A DNA stretch of 64,000 nucleotides from contig NC_081411.1 of the NCBI RefSeq assembly GCF_030272615.1, positions 214,371,654 to 214,435,653 of the forward strand, written 5' to 3'. Shown here in pieces: positions 48,601 through 60,360 of this stretch. Source of the stretch: Cryptomeria japonica (taxonomy: Eukaryota > Streptophyta > Pinopsida > Cupressales > Cupressaceae). The position numbers and the translations under genes are program-made. The number at the start of each line of letters is the position of its first letter. Position 1 is the first letter of the stretch. The notes under the pieces are model-generated. The model was not told where the DNA came from. It did not search any database and saw nothing but the letters and a program-made list of their open reading frames with translations.

Positions 48601-49482
48601 TCGGGCAGTGGACCTTGTATCAGTTTAAATGCATTCAATTGGATCCGTTTCTATGTAGGGATCATTGATTTAATTATTGACCGATGTGGTCGGTTGTTTA
48701 TTGGTATGATTCGCCTTGGTGGAAGGAACGTAAATGATGTGGAACTTATGCACCCTTAACTAATTTAAATGTACAGAGGGGTCTTGCAGTTGACCAGACT
48801 CGGAGATGTAGCCCTCTAGGGGTGAACTCTGAGATCTCTTTGGTGTTATGTGTTGCTTTTGTACTTATGTTTTCTTTTCTAGTTTTAGCATGCATGAATG
48901 GCATTATGTTAGAATGCATGAAGTGGATTAGATGAAATTAATTGTAAATGCATGTCTTTTAAATGCAGTAAATTGGATCATGAAAGAATGTAGTTTGGAA
49001 TAATGGCATATATTTAGGAAATTAAGTATGCATGGAAAGATCTTGTTAGTTATGGTGAAATTCAGGTGTGTTATTAATTAGATGCATGACTTAAATTTTA
49101 ATAAGAAAAATATGAATGAAAGGTATGATTAAATTGTAATTCTAATGGATGAACTTCTTTTGGGTTATTTACATTTTCAATCTTGATATTAGCTATATTT
49201 TAACCTTAATGGATGTATTCATATGTTACCTATGATTTAGTCTTTATGAAAGAAATTATTCTTTGTATAAGTATTATCTTGTCTTGAGTTAAGTTAAATT
49301 TGGAATAAAGTAACTGCACTGGGAAACTCTTTAGGTGTTAGTTGATGTCTTCCACTATATAATTTGTTCTTTGATATCTCGTTGTATTAGTAGGTTGTGT
49401 TTAACTTTATAAAAAAAAATTATTGCAGTCCATTCGTGTGTTTTAGCTTAATCCCTTCGGGGTTTCTTGGCGGGGCATTACA
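45697..49482 (+). repeat. 3' LTR of element V
   Basis: Starts TGTAGTACCCCTACCC, ends GGCGGGGCATTACA. It contains about 75-90 bp near 46925-47010 that are absent from the 5' LTR, with the flanks otherwise colinear. Confidence 0.95.
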
Positions 49483-49487
49483 CTATC

Positions 49488-49751
49488 ACCTTGTAAACTT
49501 TTAGTTCTAGCTGGACCACATAAATCAGTATGAATTAAGTCAAGAACATTATTTGATTTTTCTGGAATACTTTTAAAAGTATCTCTAACTTGTTTTCCAA
49601 ATTGACATTCCTTACATACTGGATTGTGAGGTTTAACAATCTTAGGTAAATCTCTAACTGCCTTAGTAGTACTGATTTTTACCATGCAATCAAAATTTAC
49701 ATGACAGAGTCTCTTATGCCATAGCCAGCTCTCATCAATATGTGCAATCAA
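49488..49751 (-). pseudogene. Copia GAG-pre-integrase and integrase start (element IV, right of insertion)
   Basis: The open frame 49751-49488 reads LWHKRLCHVNFDCMVKI, CKECQFGKQVRDTF and LIHTDLCGPARTKSLQGD, i.e. the zinc region and the first catalytic Asp. It is cut by element V immediately after LQGD; the core resumes at 38513 on the far side. Confidence 0.95.
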
Positions 49752-49800
49752 GCATGTCTTTTAACTGTTATTCAAATGAAAGATATTACCTCTAGTTTGA

Positions 49801-50130
49801 TTATCGGTTGCAATTTCCAAACCAATTCTGTTCATAATTTTGCATATTCCATTCTTGAATTGTAACTGAAATCCTTTTCTCAACTAATTGACCAACACCC
49901 AAAAGATTATGCTTTAAACCTTCCACATAGTAGACATTGTCTGTATTATGCTTACCATCAAGAGATATTGTAGCTTTACCTTTGATCAAACAAGCTTTAT
50001 CATCTCCAAATCTTACTAAGCCTGCATTATATTTTTGAAAGTACAAGAATTTGCTTTTATCACCAGTCATATGATGTGAGCATCCTGAATCAATGATCCA
50101 TTCATCCTTAACTTTAATTTTAGCTGTCAA
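49801..50130 (-). pseudogene. Copia protease (element IV)
   Basis: Reads EWIIDSGCSHHMTGDKSKFL with the catalytic DSG intact, then VRFGDDKACLIKGKATISL and VYYVEGLKHNLLGVGQL, the usual end of the protease domain. A frame break at about 50131-50232 separates it from Gag. Confidence 0.9.
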
Positions 50131-50232
50131 TGCCTATTCTAACAATTGAGGAGTACGTGTCGGTTGATCTTCTGTTATAGAAACAAAAACCCATCCATTG
50201 TCTGTGGGATCCTCATCAAAATCATCAGTTAC

Positions 50233-51217
50233 TCATTCATCAGCAAGATAACAAGATTTATCTTTTTTCTTCTTAAATTTGTATCTCTGATATTCAAGAT
50301 TAGTCTTGTATGTTCTTCTAGCTTCTTCTCTTAGTCTAGCATGTCTATTAGGGCATCTAGAATCCATATGACCAATCTTATTACAGTTAAAGCATTTAAA
50401 GGGTGCTTTACCTTCATACTTACTTCCAACTGGACCTTTGGGCATTTTCCTTGCAAATAGTGCTTCAAGTTCTTCAAGTTCTTCATTTTCTCTCCAGCTC
50501 TCTTCAAGTTCTCTTGCATAAAAGGCTTTCCAATCAGACTTGTCAAATGATGGTGCAGATGATGTTGATGCTTTAAAAGCTAAATCTGTCTTTATAGTAG
50601 CAACATGACCAAATTCCTTAATTTCAAAAGCTGAAAGTTTTCCAATCAATGTATCCCTAGTTACTGATGTATTAGGCATTGTTTTTAACTCATTTATAGC
50701 AGTAACCTTCATTTTATATGTCGGTGGCAATCCTCTTAAAACTTTTGAAACAATTTCATCTTCACTTAGGGTTCCTCCACAACATTTAATACCCAAAAGA
50801 ATTTCATTAACTCTTTCCATAAAAGCAGAAATCCTTTCATCTTCTTCCATTTTTAGATTTTCATACCTGACCTAGAAGCTTTCAAGTTTTGCAATTTTGA
50901 CTATGGAATCTCCTTCATTCAGTGTTTCCAAATGATCCCAAATATATTTAGCAGTTGATCTATCTGATAATCCCATTATTTATTGATCTGTTAATGCGCT
51001 CAAAAATGCTTCTCTTGCTTTGCAAATCATTTTCCTCATCTTTAGCCAAGTTAGGTGGATTAGGTTGATTCAGAGTAGGAATGGTATAGTCATTCTTTGT
51101 AACATCCCATATTTCCTTTCCAATGCAATTCAGATGTGTCTCCATTCCAATCTTCCATATGCCATATTTGGTTCCATCAAGTTTAGGATTGTCCTTCCTA
51201 AAATAGTTAGTAGACAT
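50233..51217 (-). pseudogene. Copia Gag (element IV)
   Basis: The N-terminus starts at the ATG at 51217 (MSTNYFRKDNPKLDGTKYGI), about 40 bp inside the primer site. The first piece ends by frameshift at 50960. The second piece, 50850-50233 (205 aa), has the UBN2 helices (LLGIKCCGGTLSEDEIVSKV, LRGLPPTYKMKV) and an intact zinc knuckle CFNCNKIGHMDSRC near 50380, followed by a Lys/Arg-rich tail. Layout and motifs are close to element III's Gag, so the two families are related. Confidence 0.9.
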
Positions 51218-51257
51218 TCGATCTCCTCAAGCTGTTAAACTTTTGCAAAAGAGGACT

Positions 51258-51273
51258 ATGCTCTGATACCAAT
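51258..51273 (-). other. Primer binding site of element IV
   Basis: The minus strand reads ATTGGTATCAGAGCAT directly after the LTR, an exact match to the common TGGTATCAGAGC initiator-Met-tRNA site. Confidence 0.95.
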
Positions 51274-52333
51274 TGTTAGGTCCTAGGGACAACTGAGAGG
51301 GGGAGGGTGAATCAGTTGTCCAACAAATTCAAACAAACATAATTTAACCAACTTTAATGCTTAATATCAATAAACTAGTCTTTTATGTCGATAGACAGTT
51401 TTATCAGTTAATTACAGTACTGGTAAAGATTAAAGCATGAAATAGAAAGACAATAACATCCACAACACATAACACCAATATTTGCACGTGGAAACCTTGT
51501 AAGGGGAAAAACCACCGTGGGAAACCTTACCCACAATCAGATGATACTACTACAGATAGTATGTGTATACAAATGGGGTCTGCACATGCAGAAAGGCCAA
51601 GCACCTAGAGCTCACTGCTCAAACACAAATAGGAGTCACATTGACTACATTTGGATGGTTAAATCCAATAAGGATGTATTGCTCAAATTAGCATCTTACT
51701 ATGCTAGATTCAGTACCAGTGTAGTTCTGATTGTCTTCACAAAAACCCTCCTTCAACCTTCAAATGAGTTCTGCGTGTATAGCTCTGCTTATTCTCGCAT
51801 ATACCTTCACACAATTATTTTTTGCATTCCTCATCCGATCTTACAAATAAGATCTTACATTTATATCATAACCTAAGACCAATTTTAGTAGGTCAGCTCT
51901 AAGAGATATTACAATAAAATCAATTTACAAATAAAACAATGTCCGATGCAATAACCGATTCAACATGTTAGCTCAATACAATTACAACATTAATAAATCC
52001 TCTCCATAGTGTACCATGCTGATCTGGAATAGATAAGCCTGTTGGTGCTTATTCTAGACCTATTTGTCAGTAACAATAAATATGCAAATATGAATATGCC
52101 AACAAACAAATCTCCAAGACAAAGTGTCCAAATGATGTCTTCAACATAACCAGGTGTTTTCCATATCATTCCAAGTGTCGGTGAACATTATATCCTACCG
52201 GTGTACCAGATAACAGTGACTGTGCATAAGTTACATGCTTGCCAGTGAACATTTTCAATTCTTCAAAGTGCCAGAGTTGATAAGTGTTAGTAGGTGTTGA
52301 CATCAATGACAAAACCATACCAAAATACCAACA
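51274..52333 (-). repeat. 5' LTR of element IV
   Basis: Partner of 34717-35767, starts TGTTAGGTCCTAGGGACA and ends ACCAACA on the plus strand. It carries a small insertion (about 16 bp) near 52085 relative to the other LTR. Confidence 0.95.
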
Positions 52334-52338
52334 TAGAC

Positions 52339-54250
52339 AACATCATAAGAGGAAATCAACACATTTGTATAGAGAAGAATAAATAATTAAATTACATTAT
52401 TCTTTTTAAACGAAACAAAGGGCCAAATCAAGTCAAACAAATTTTAATTTTTTTTTATGAATAGTATTTTCATTAAAATTTAAATAAAAGTATATTATCC
52501 ACAAAAAAGTAGAGGGATGTAAGATCAATCCTTAGGAGTCATAGGGGTAGTGCTCAAAAATAGCACTAAAACATCAAAAGAGTATGGGCAGTGCCCAAAA
52601 ATAGAAATAGCTAAAAACAAACAGCTAAGAAGCTAAAGTAGTGGTAGCAAGAGGCATCAATGGATCATGATGATCCTTGGGACCCTATACATTAGTGGGG
52701 TTAGGGTTTTCATTCAAGAGGGACCACCCTTCATTAGTAGTTGTCTCCTCATTCTCCTTTTACTTCTTGTTTGGGGAAATAGCTAGAGTGAGCTATGGGA
52801 ACCCTTTGGAAGAGTTGATCCAATTACTATCTCTGCTAGTATCCGGCTAGTCGGAACCACCACTAGCAGAAAATTCAACACCCCTTGTACGCCACTCGAA
52901 GGAAAAGTCACCATGTGTCAGAGAGGTTGAGCGATGTAGAATTGAAGTGTCTACCACCATTAGACTAGCGACAAGGAAACAGGGCCCATAGTGGTTGTGA
53001 ACGGTGAGAATAGGAGGTGTGGCTACACCACTGGCCTTGGGGCAGAGAATTGTCACAAGGAGAACATTGGTAATGGGAGGCAGAAGGGTTTGAAGGAACT
53101 CATGTCACCATACAAGGGGAATTTCCCCAATGATCAAGGAACACTTGCAAGTGGGCCACCTTGAGTGTAACCTTGTTGGCTTGCACTTGAATACGAAGCA
53201 TCACACTATTATAAATACACGCTTTAGTAAATAGTGAAATGAATATCAATAGAGTTGTGAGAAAATAAAATAACATTTCTATGCTTAAATAATGTGAAGA
53301 GGATTTCCATGTTGAAAGCATGTAAAATCTGTGTTAATTTGAAGGGAATTAAAGGGGATTCCTCCAAAAGAGCCATATGCCAAGTGAAAGGTTCAAGCCA
53401 AAAAGGCTTAAAAAAATCATGAATCCAATTCCACAAATGTTGAGCTCAGAAACAAAACTAAAAAAGGTGAGTGAAATTTTGTGGCTGATCATAAAATGGG
53501 TAGTGAAGGTTAGGAACTCCCAAGTGCTGCAGTCAAGCTCCCAATGGCAAGCCTTGGAAAAGAATACACCAGGAAAAGTGAATTAGCTTAGGCTTAACAA
53601 TGACAGACCAAATAGTTTTAAATCTATGATGATATATGTGGTACGGTGACTACAAATGCCAGTAGAGATTCAAAGCCAAAACCATAGGCAAATGAGACAT
53701 GAGCTAGTGGTAATCCAGCCTAGGCTTATAATTGCAAAAGTGTGTGTTGGAAAACCAATGCCAATCTTTCCACCAGGGTTTGATAGATTCAATTCCCAAC
53801 TTGTGTAGCATATTTAGAGGCAAAGCTGACAAGACAAGGTCAAATATTTGTTGATCGGGTCGAGCAAGTTAAAAAAAAACTTGCATATCCTCCCAAGAAT
53901 GAAGTTGCATGGTAGATCTAGAGAAAAGGTCCCTAGGGGCGTGAATGCCATGTTTGTGAAAATATAAAACACTAAACCTAGGAATGTGGGCTAAATGAAG
54001 CCCTTGAATTTGAAAGAGAAACAACAACCAAATATTATGATGATTGAAAGAAAGATCATCCATAAATCCAACTCCATCCCAACGAAGCTAAGATTGGACA
54101 ACTTCCTAGGCACACCAAATATTTTTGTCAATAAAAGTACCTTCAATATGTACTTTGTCTTTCATGAAAAGAAGGGTTTGAAAGTAGATCCCCTTCCACG
54201 AGGGTCTATTAGCTAGATATCTGGCAAAAATGTAATTTTTGAGAAGAACT
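52339..54250 (-). mobile_element. LINE remnant with reverse-transcriptase zinc-binding (zf-RVT) region
   Basis: Minus-strand frames with few stops between 54220 and 53340 resemble the region after the RT of plant LINEs. At about 53590-53370 the reading KPKLIHFSWCILFQGLPLGA, then an HLF element and AQHLWNWIHDFF, fits the zf-RVT pattern, although Cys residues are mostly replaced. The open piece 54063-53869 (MDDLSFNHHNIWLLFLFQIQ) precedes it. The part 53340-52500 is a less clear tail. Assignment rests on pattern likeness only. Confidence 0.55.
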
Positions 54251-54755
54251 TTCCAATTACAATTTAGAGTAGGGTGGATTTATCTAGAATATATATTTTT
54301 TAAATAATTATTAAAATATTTAAAATATATTGAATAGAGTATAAAATTAGTAATATTTATTTTGTATAATTTTTACTATGCCTGGTTATTATTATTAATA
54401 TTTTTTACTATTAGGAAGAAAAAATCTTTTAAAGAGAATTAGCATTAAGGAGAAATTAAAATCATAGTATAGTTCTTCTGAGCATTGAATAATGACAATG
54501 TCAATAGTTCATTATAATGTGGCCTTGCTGCTATAATAATCTGGGGCAGGTCATAAAGCTCACATTGCAAATTTTTAAACCAGTATTTGTTACATTTAAA
54601 TGGTTTCAATGAATTGTCATTGATTTATAACCCTATTTTTTGAGATCGTGCTAAATATATTAGTATGTAACTTGATATATCACTATATAAAAACCAATTG
54701 TTGGTCCCTAAATTACTATCTCCCCACTGAAAGTGGTTTTTAATTTAGATCTTAA
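54251..54755. repeat. Family A fragment and unassigned sequence
   Basis: From about 54260 (TTTAGAGTAGGGTGGATTTATC) to about 54540 this resembles 1320-1640 of family A with indels. The rest to 54755 is unassigned. Confidence 0.5.
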
Positions 54756-56553
54756 TACAAAATATTTAGTTGACCCAACTTATAGCCACATAGCAATTAA
54801 TTTACTATATCCTTATTGAATGTGCATCTTATTTAACAAATTCTTACAAAACAATTGTTTGCCCAATTTCACGCCTCCTTACTAAAATTGCTTTTATTCT
54901 TATAAATTAGGTTTTTTTTTAAATTTTAGTTATTTCTTCAGCCCTCTGCAATATATGATCCCCCCTCGTGTTTTGTTTTTCTTTAGATTAATGGGTCACT
55001 ACGATTGTTTTTCCAAGTTCGTCTTTGAACATTCTTGATAGTAAAAGAAAAGAATAGGGCAATCAAAATGCTCTCTATGAACTCAAGAAAAACAAGCTTA
55101 ATATTTACATCAATGGTAGGAAAATATTAGCATGCAAAAAGGAAAATGGAACATGTCAATGACAACAAGACAACAAGGAAGAGGATATTAAATACCCTTT
55201 GAAATGAAACTAGGCACTATTTGAAAACATGCTCAAAATTGCAAGTAACAAAAATCATTTTCTAAGCGACGACATATTATTGTAAAAAGGGAGGGAAATG
55301 TCAATAGTTCATCATTAGGTTATAGAAGGTTCACATGGCAATTATAGTATGAAAAAAGTAAAAATTATTTATATAATCTTTAGTATGTTTGGTTTTAGTT
55401 TTTATAAATTTGAGTGAGAATAATATGAATAAAACGTCTAGTAATTTTTCGTTATAGAAGTAAAAATTTATAAAAAGCTAGATTCTTTTTAAAAGAATTA
55501 GTACTTAGGAGAGAATTTAAAATCTTAGTATATTGATCTTTGCAAGCATTGAATAATGTTAATGTTAATAAGTCCGTGTAAATTGTTCAAAATGGATATG
55601 TGTGTATCCTATCAAATAGTGTAATAATATAATGAATATTTAAGATAACACACATTTGATCTCAATACGTACCATAGACTTTCTCTTAAGATGACATGCT
55701 TTGAGGAAAAAATTACATTTATATTACATGTGGTCTCTTCTATGTTTTAATAATAAATAAATGAGAGTTTTTCTGCATACTCTATGTCTAGTATAACCAA
55801 TAAAAAACTTTGATTCATTTTTTAAATTTGAAAGGCAATGCAAGTGTAGACAATAGAAAATATGGATGACTAAGGCTTTAGTTAAAGAAGTACAATATAA
55901 TGTCACATAAGAATTCACTAAAGATAATAAATTTTAAAAATAGCATGGTCAAAAGAGGTTCATGACCTACTATATTAATAAATTCAAAATGTCATACAAC
56001 AATTTAGGACGGTGTCACATTTTTATAAATCAATACTATTATATAGAGTCACAAGAATATAAATTCTAACATAATATGTTATTGTAATTCAGAGAGACTT
56101 TAGAGTGATAGGAATTTGACTCTTAGTAGATGTGACCACCAAATAGTTGAAAGCGGCTAGATATTAAGTGGCATAGGATGTCAGTGTATTTTTGCTAGTT
56201 TGATATATTTTAAGAAGGGTTTATTGAAAAATAATTTTCATTTAATCTAAAGTACTCACACAATATATTCATTATTTGTGTTGAAATAAAAGTGAGATCC
56301 ATTTAGATCTTCTGGAACAAATTTAGCAACATAATACCAAAGATTTAAAAAGGGGCACAAACTAAAAGGTATGGTGCTACACTAATAAGGAAAATGATAA
56401 ATAAATATTGAATGATTGCAATGATAAATAAATTAACATAATACCTAGTTTGGGTGTGCCTTTGGGTTCCTTTCCCCATGGCTTTGGGGGAGCTTTTTGG
56501 TGTCTTGTGTTGTGGGCCTACTTTGTGTTGAATATGATTGCCACCTCTCTTTA
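54756..56553. repeat. 1.8-kb tandem duplication, unit A
   Basis: Starts ACAAAATATTTAGTTGACCC and ends ATGATTGCCACCTCTCT. It contains family A sequence (55370-56230) and a short T-rich stretch (54900-54930). The next unit matches it over its whole length. Minus-strand open frames 55724-55918 and 56345-56557 have counterparts in unit B; I do not count them as genes. Confidence 0.9.
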
Positions 56554-58352
56554 ACACAAAATATTTAGTTGACCCAACTTATAGCCACTTAATTTTGTAG
56601 CTTCATACATAGCAATTAATTTACTGTATCCTTATTGAATGTGCATCTTATTTAACAAATTCTTACAAAACAATTGTTTGCCCAATTTCATGCCTCCTTA
56701 TGAAATTGTTTTTATTCTTATAAATTAGGTTTTTTTTTAAATTTTAGTTATTTCTTTGACCCTCTGCAATATATGATCCTCCCTCGTGTTTTGTTTTTCT
56801 TTACATTAATGGGTCACTACGATTGTTTTTCCAAGTTTGTCTTTGAACATTCTTGATAGTAAAAGAAAAGAATAGGGCAATCAAAATGCTCTCTATGAAC
56901 TCAAGAAAAACAATCTTAATATTTACATCAATGGTAGGGGAATATTAGCATGCAAAAAGGAAAATGGAACATGTCAATGACAAAAAGACAACAAGGAAGA
57001 GGATATTAAATACCCTTTGGAATGAAACTAGGCACTAGTTGAAAACATACTCAAAATTACAAGTAACAAAATCATTTTCTAAGGGATGATATATTATTGT
57101 AAAAAGGGAGGGAAATGTCAATAGTTCATCATTAGGTTATAGAAGGTTCACATGACAATTATAGTATGAAAAATGTAAAAATTATTTATATAATCTTTAG
57201 TATGTTTGGGTTTAGTTTTTATAAATTTGAGTGAGAATAATATGAATAAAACATCTAGTAATTTTTAGTTATAGAAGTAAAAATTTATAAAAAGATAGAT
57301 TCTTTTTAAAAGAATTAGTACTTAGGAGAGAATTTAAAATCTTAGTATAATGATCTTTGCAAGATGCTAATAAGTCCATGTAAATTGTTCAAAATGGATA
57401 TGTGTGTATCCTATCAAATAGTGTAATAATATAATGAATATTTAAGATAGCACACATTTGATCTCAATACGTACCATAGAGTTTCTCTTAAGATGACATG
57501 CTTTGAGGAAAAAATTTCATTTATATTACATGTGGCCTCTTCTATGTTTTAATAATAAATAAATGAGAGTTTTTCTGCATACTCTATGCCTAGTATAACA
57601 AATAAAAAACTTTGATTCATTTTTTAAATTTGAAAGGCAATGCAAGTGAGGACAATAGAAAATATGGATGACTAAGGCTTTAGTTAAAGAAGTGAAATAT
57701 AATGGCACATAAGAACTCACTAAAGATAATAAATTTTAAAAATAGCATGGTCAAAAAAGGGTCATGACCTACTATATTAAAAAATTCAAAACATCATACA
57801 ACTATTTTGGACGGTGTCACATATTTATAAATCAATAATATTATATAGAGTCGCAAGAATATAAAGTCTAACACAATATGATATTGTAAATCGGAGAGAT
57901 TTTATAGTGATAGGAATTTGGCCGTTAGTAGATGTGACCACGAAATAGTTGAAAGATGCTAGACATTAAGTGGCATAGGATGTGAATGTATTTTTGCTAG
58001 TTTGATATATTTTAAGAAGGATTTATTGAAAAATAATTTTCATTTAATTTGAAGTACTCACACAATATATTCATTATTTGTGTTGAAATAAAAGTGAGAT
58101 CCATTTAGATCTTCTGGATTAAATTTAGCAACATAATACCAAAGATTTAACAAGGGGCACAAACTAAAAGGTATGGTGCTACACTAATAAGGAAAATGAT
58201 AAATAAATATTGAATGATTGCAATGATAAATAAATTAACACAATACCTAGTTTGGGTGTGCCTTTGGGTTCCTTGCCCCATGGCTTTGGGGGAGATTTTT
58301 GGTGTCCTATGTTGTGGGCCTCCTTTGTGTTGGATATGATTGCCACCTCTTC
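56554..58352. repeat. 1.8-kb tandem duplication, unit B
   Basis: Same content as 54756-56553 with an additional insertion near 56590 (CTTAATTTTGTAGCTTCATA) and a deletion of about 25 bp near 57365. It ends TTGCCACCTCTT, after which the sequence is unique. Confidence 0.9.
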
Positions 58353-58879
58353 CTTGTAGGCCTCTATTACCCTGCTCCAAGAAGGGTATGTTGGTGCTTG
58401 CCATGAATTTTTGGATTCTTCCTCTATTGATGTGTGATTTATCTAATTTTCTACTTGGTCTTTGTCTTTTGTTGTCCTAGGTTAAGGGAACTTGGAAAAA
58501 CTCTTTTCTCATGTTTTTCTATTAAGTTGAGTCTAATGGCTTTAGCCTTCTAATTTTATAGCCAACTATTTTAAGCTTAGCTTGTGTTGTATGGCTGTGG
58601 GGTGGTTGCTAGATGGTTGAGTAATATTTTGTTGCAGTGTCCTTCTCTGAGTGGCTTTTAGACCCCCAAAAAAATTGACGGTCTTGGGTCACCTCAAAAC
58701 CTATTATTTGAGGTTTTGTATTTGCCTCAAAACCCGCTTTTCCCTTAATTAAAAACATAATATTAATCAAATGTAAAGATTAGTTATAGAAGAAATTTAT
58801 ACGAAATCACATCCTTAAAAATGAAACAATGAAGATCATTCACATTGAAGTGAAGAGGGGAATTGGATCAATTGAAACT
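58353..58879. other. Unassigned sequence
   Basis: No gene recognised. The minus-strand frame 58404-58147 begins here and runs into unit B; its start (MASTNIPFLEQGNRGLQGRG) is absent in unit A. Confidence 0.4.
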
Positions 58880-59049
58880 TTTTTGAACATCTATAATAAG
58901 GCATAATATTATGTTCTATGTGAAAAAAGAGTTTCTATTTTGGGGTTCGGTGTATTTACAATTTAGATTATGGCGGATTTATCTAGAATATGGATAGGTA
59001 GGATATCTTTATCTAATATACTAAAAATATTATGAAATAAAAAAATATT

Positions 59050-59420
59050 TATTTTATATGGGCACACTAAGGTGAACCTTGGTCTTGCTAGTTATGGGGG
59101 AGTGTTGAGAGATAAAAATGAAAGGCTTCTTTCAACAATGGCATTCCCTTTGGGAATCCAGACTAATCACCTTGATGTTGATTTCCATGGCATCAAATTG
59201 GCACACTCTCCTAGCTATATAGGAAAGTGTTGATCAAGTTTGATTCTCTAAAAAATTTTGAATTTCTTGAAGGGGTCTCAAAATCCGAGCTGATCAATTG
59301 ATACTTTGATTATGTATTCCATGAACCTTATTCAAGATTTTGATAATATTTTTATATCTCATATTTTTTAGGGAAGGAAATACTCTAGCTGATAAAATTG
59401 TTGAAGTTATATGCTTCATT
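59050..59420 (+). mobile_element. LINE RNase H fragment
   Basis: The plus strand reads LASYGGVLRDKNERLLSTMA, then GIQTNHLDVDFHGIKLAHS, and after a shift a decayed H-x-x-R-E-G-N-T-L-A-D-type end. This is the order of the RNase H domain at the C-terminus of plant L1-type LINEs: the GG(V)LRD strand, the TN helix, the final AD. Several stops are present. It runs directly into exon-2-like sequence at GATAAAATTG. Confidence 0.7.
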
Positions 59421-59513
59421 TTTTCCACCTACACCAAGCCTATAGGGCAGGAAGCCTGGTTCAGTTGCTTGATGAGAAAAATCACTAGGACTTCTAGGTT
59501 GAAACTACCTTGA
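59385..59513 (+). pseudogene. Unrecognised gene remnant, copy 3 (exon 2 end only)
   Basis: From GATAAAATTG onward the frame reads a version of the exon-2 end found at 6530-6642 (ICFIFSTYTKP, then FSCLMRKI), with more changes, and stops at TGA just before GGGCTAG, as in the other copies. Its upstream half is replaced by LINE RNase H sequence. Confidence 0.55.
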
Positions 59514-60360
59514 TGGGCTAGTCTACCTTTTCTCATCACTATTATTATAGTATAATATTATTACAATAAATATTGAGAACAAAATGAATTAAATATCTAG
59601 CAATATATATATATATATATAAAGTAGATTCCTTTAAAAGAATCAATACTTAGGAGAGAGTTTAGAATCATTGTATAACGATCATTGCAAGCATTATATA
59701 ATGAAAATGTTAAGAGTTCATGTAAATTGTTCAAAATGGATATGTGTACATCCCAAAAAATAGTTCAATAATATAACAAAGATATAAGATAGCACACATT
59801 TGATCTCAATATGTGACATAGAGTTTCTCTTAAGCTAACACATTTTGAGCCAAAGATTAAATGTACATTAGGCATGCCCTCTTCTATGTTTGCATAATAA
59901 ATAAATGAACATTGTTGTTCATATTCAATGACTAGTATAACATATTAAAAAAATTATCCCTTTTTAAAATCTAGAAAAGAAATGCAAGTGTTGACCATAA
60001 ACAATACAAAAGGTTAAGCCTTTAGTTAGACAAGCACAATATTATGGCATATAAGAACTCACTAAAGATGATTAAGTTTGAAAATAGCATGGTTAAAAAA
60101 GTGTCGTGACCTACTACACTAAAAAATTTAAAACATCGTACAACAATATTGGATGGTGTCACAAATTTATAAACCAAGAATATTCATAGGAATATAAGGT
60201 TTGACACAATATATTATTGTAATTTAGAAAGATTTTAGAGTGATAGGAATTTGGGTTTTAGTAGATGTAACCACCAAATAGTTAAAAGAGGTTGTATATT
60301 AAGTGGCATAGGATGTCAATGAATTTTTGCTAGTTTGATAATTTTAAGAAGGGATTATCG

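Larger units (their letters stand above)
38514..49482 (+). mobile_element. LARD-type non-autonomous LTR retrotransposon nested in element IV (element V)
   Basis: LTRs 38514-42264 (3.75 kb) and 45697-49482 (3.79 kb), flanked by CTATC target duplications (38509-38513 and 49483-49487). The interior is only 3.43 kb. It starts with a Met-tRNA-type primer site and ends with a purine tract GGGGGGGAGGA. No Gag or pol motif is found in six frames. Very long LTRs around a short non-coding interior is the LARD layout. The purine-tract and LTR start (AGGATGTAGTACC) look Gypsy-like, so a Gypsy parent is likely; that is inference. Confidence 0.9.
34717..52333 (-). mobile_element. Ty1/copia retrotransposon interrupted by element V (element IV)
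   Basis: LTRs 34717-35767 and 51274-52333, with flanks TAGCC and TAGAC (four of five bases alike). On the minus strand the order is 5' LTR, primer site, gag, protease, integrase, RT, RNase H, spacer, purine tract, 3' LTR. Integrase is split at 38513/49488 by element V. Without element V and one target copy the element would be about 6.6 kb. The frames carry fewer stops than element I, but frameshifts occur in gag, integrase and RNase H. Confidence 0.95.
58880..60360. repeat. Family A copy 3, interrupted by LINE sequence
   Basis: The first part (58890-59010, TAATATTATGTTCTATGTGA then GGCGGATTTATCTAGAATAT) and the second part (about 59510-60360, to AGTGGCATAGGATGTCAATG) are colinear with copy 1. 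A LINE RNase H piece and an exon-2 remnant lie between or at the junction. An (AT)n run lies near 59605. Confidence 0.7.

Noticed and set aside
53869-54063. Small frames at 53.1-54.2 kb as independent host genes
   Set aside because: They fall in one decayed LINE region on the minus strand and read better as pieces of it.
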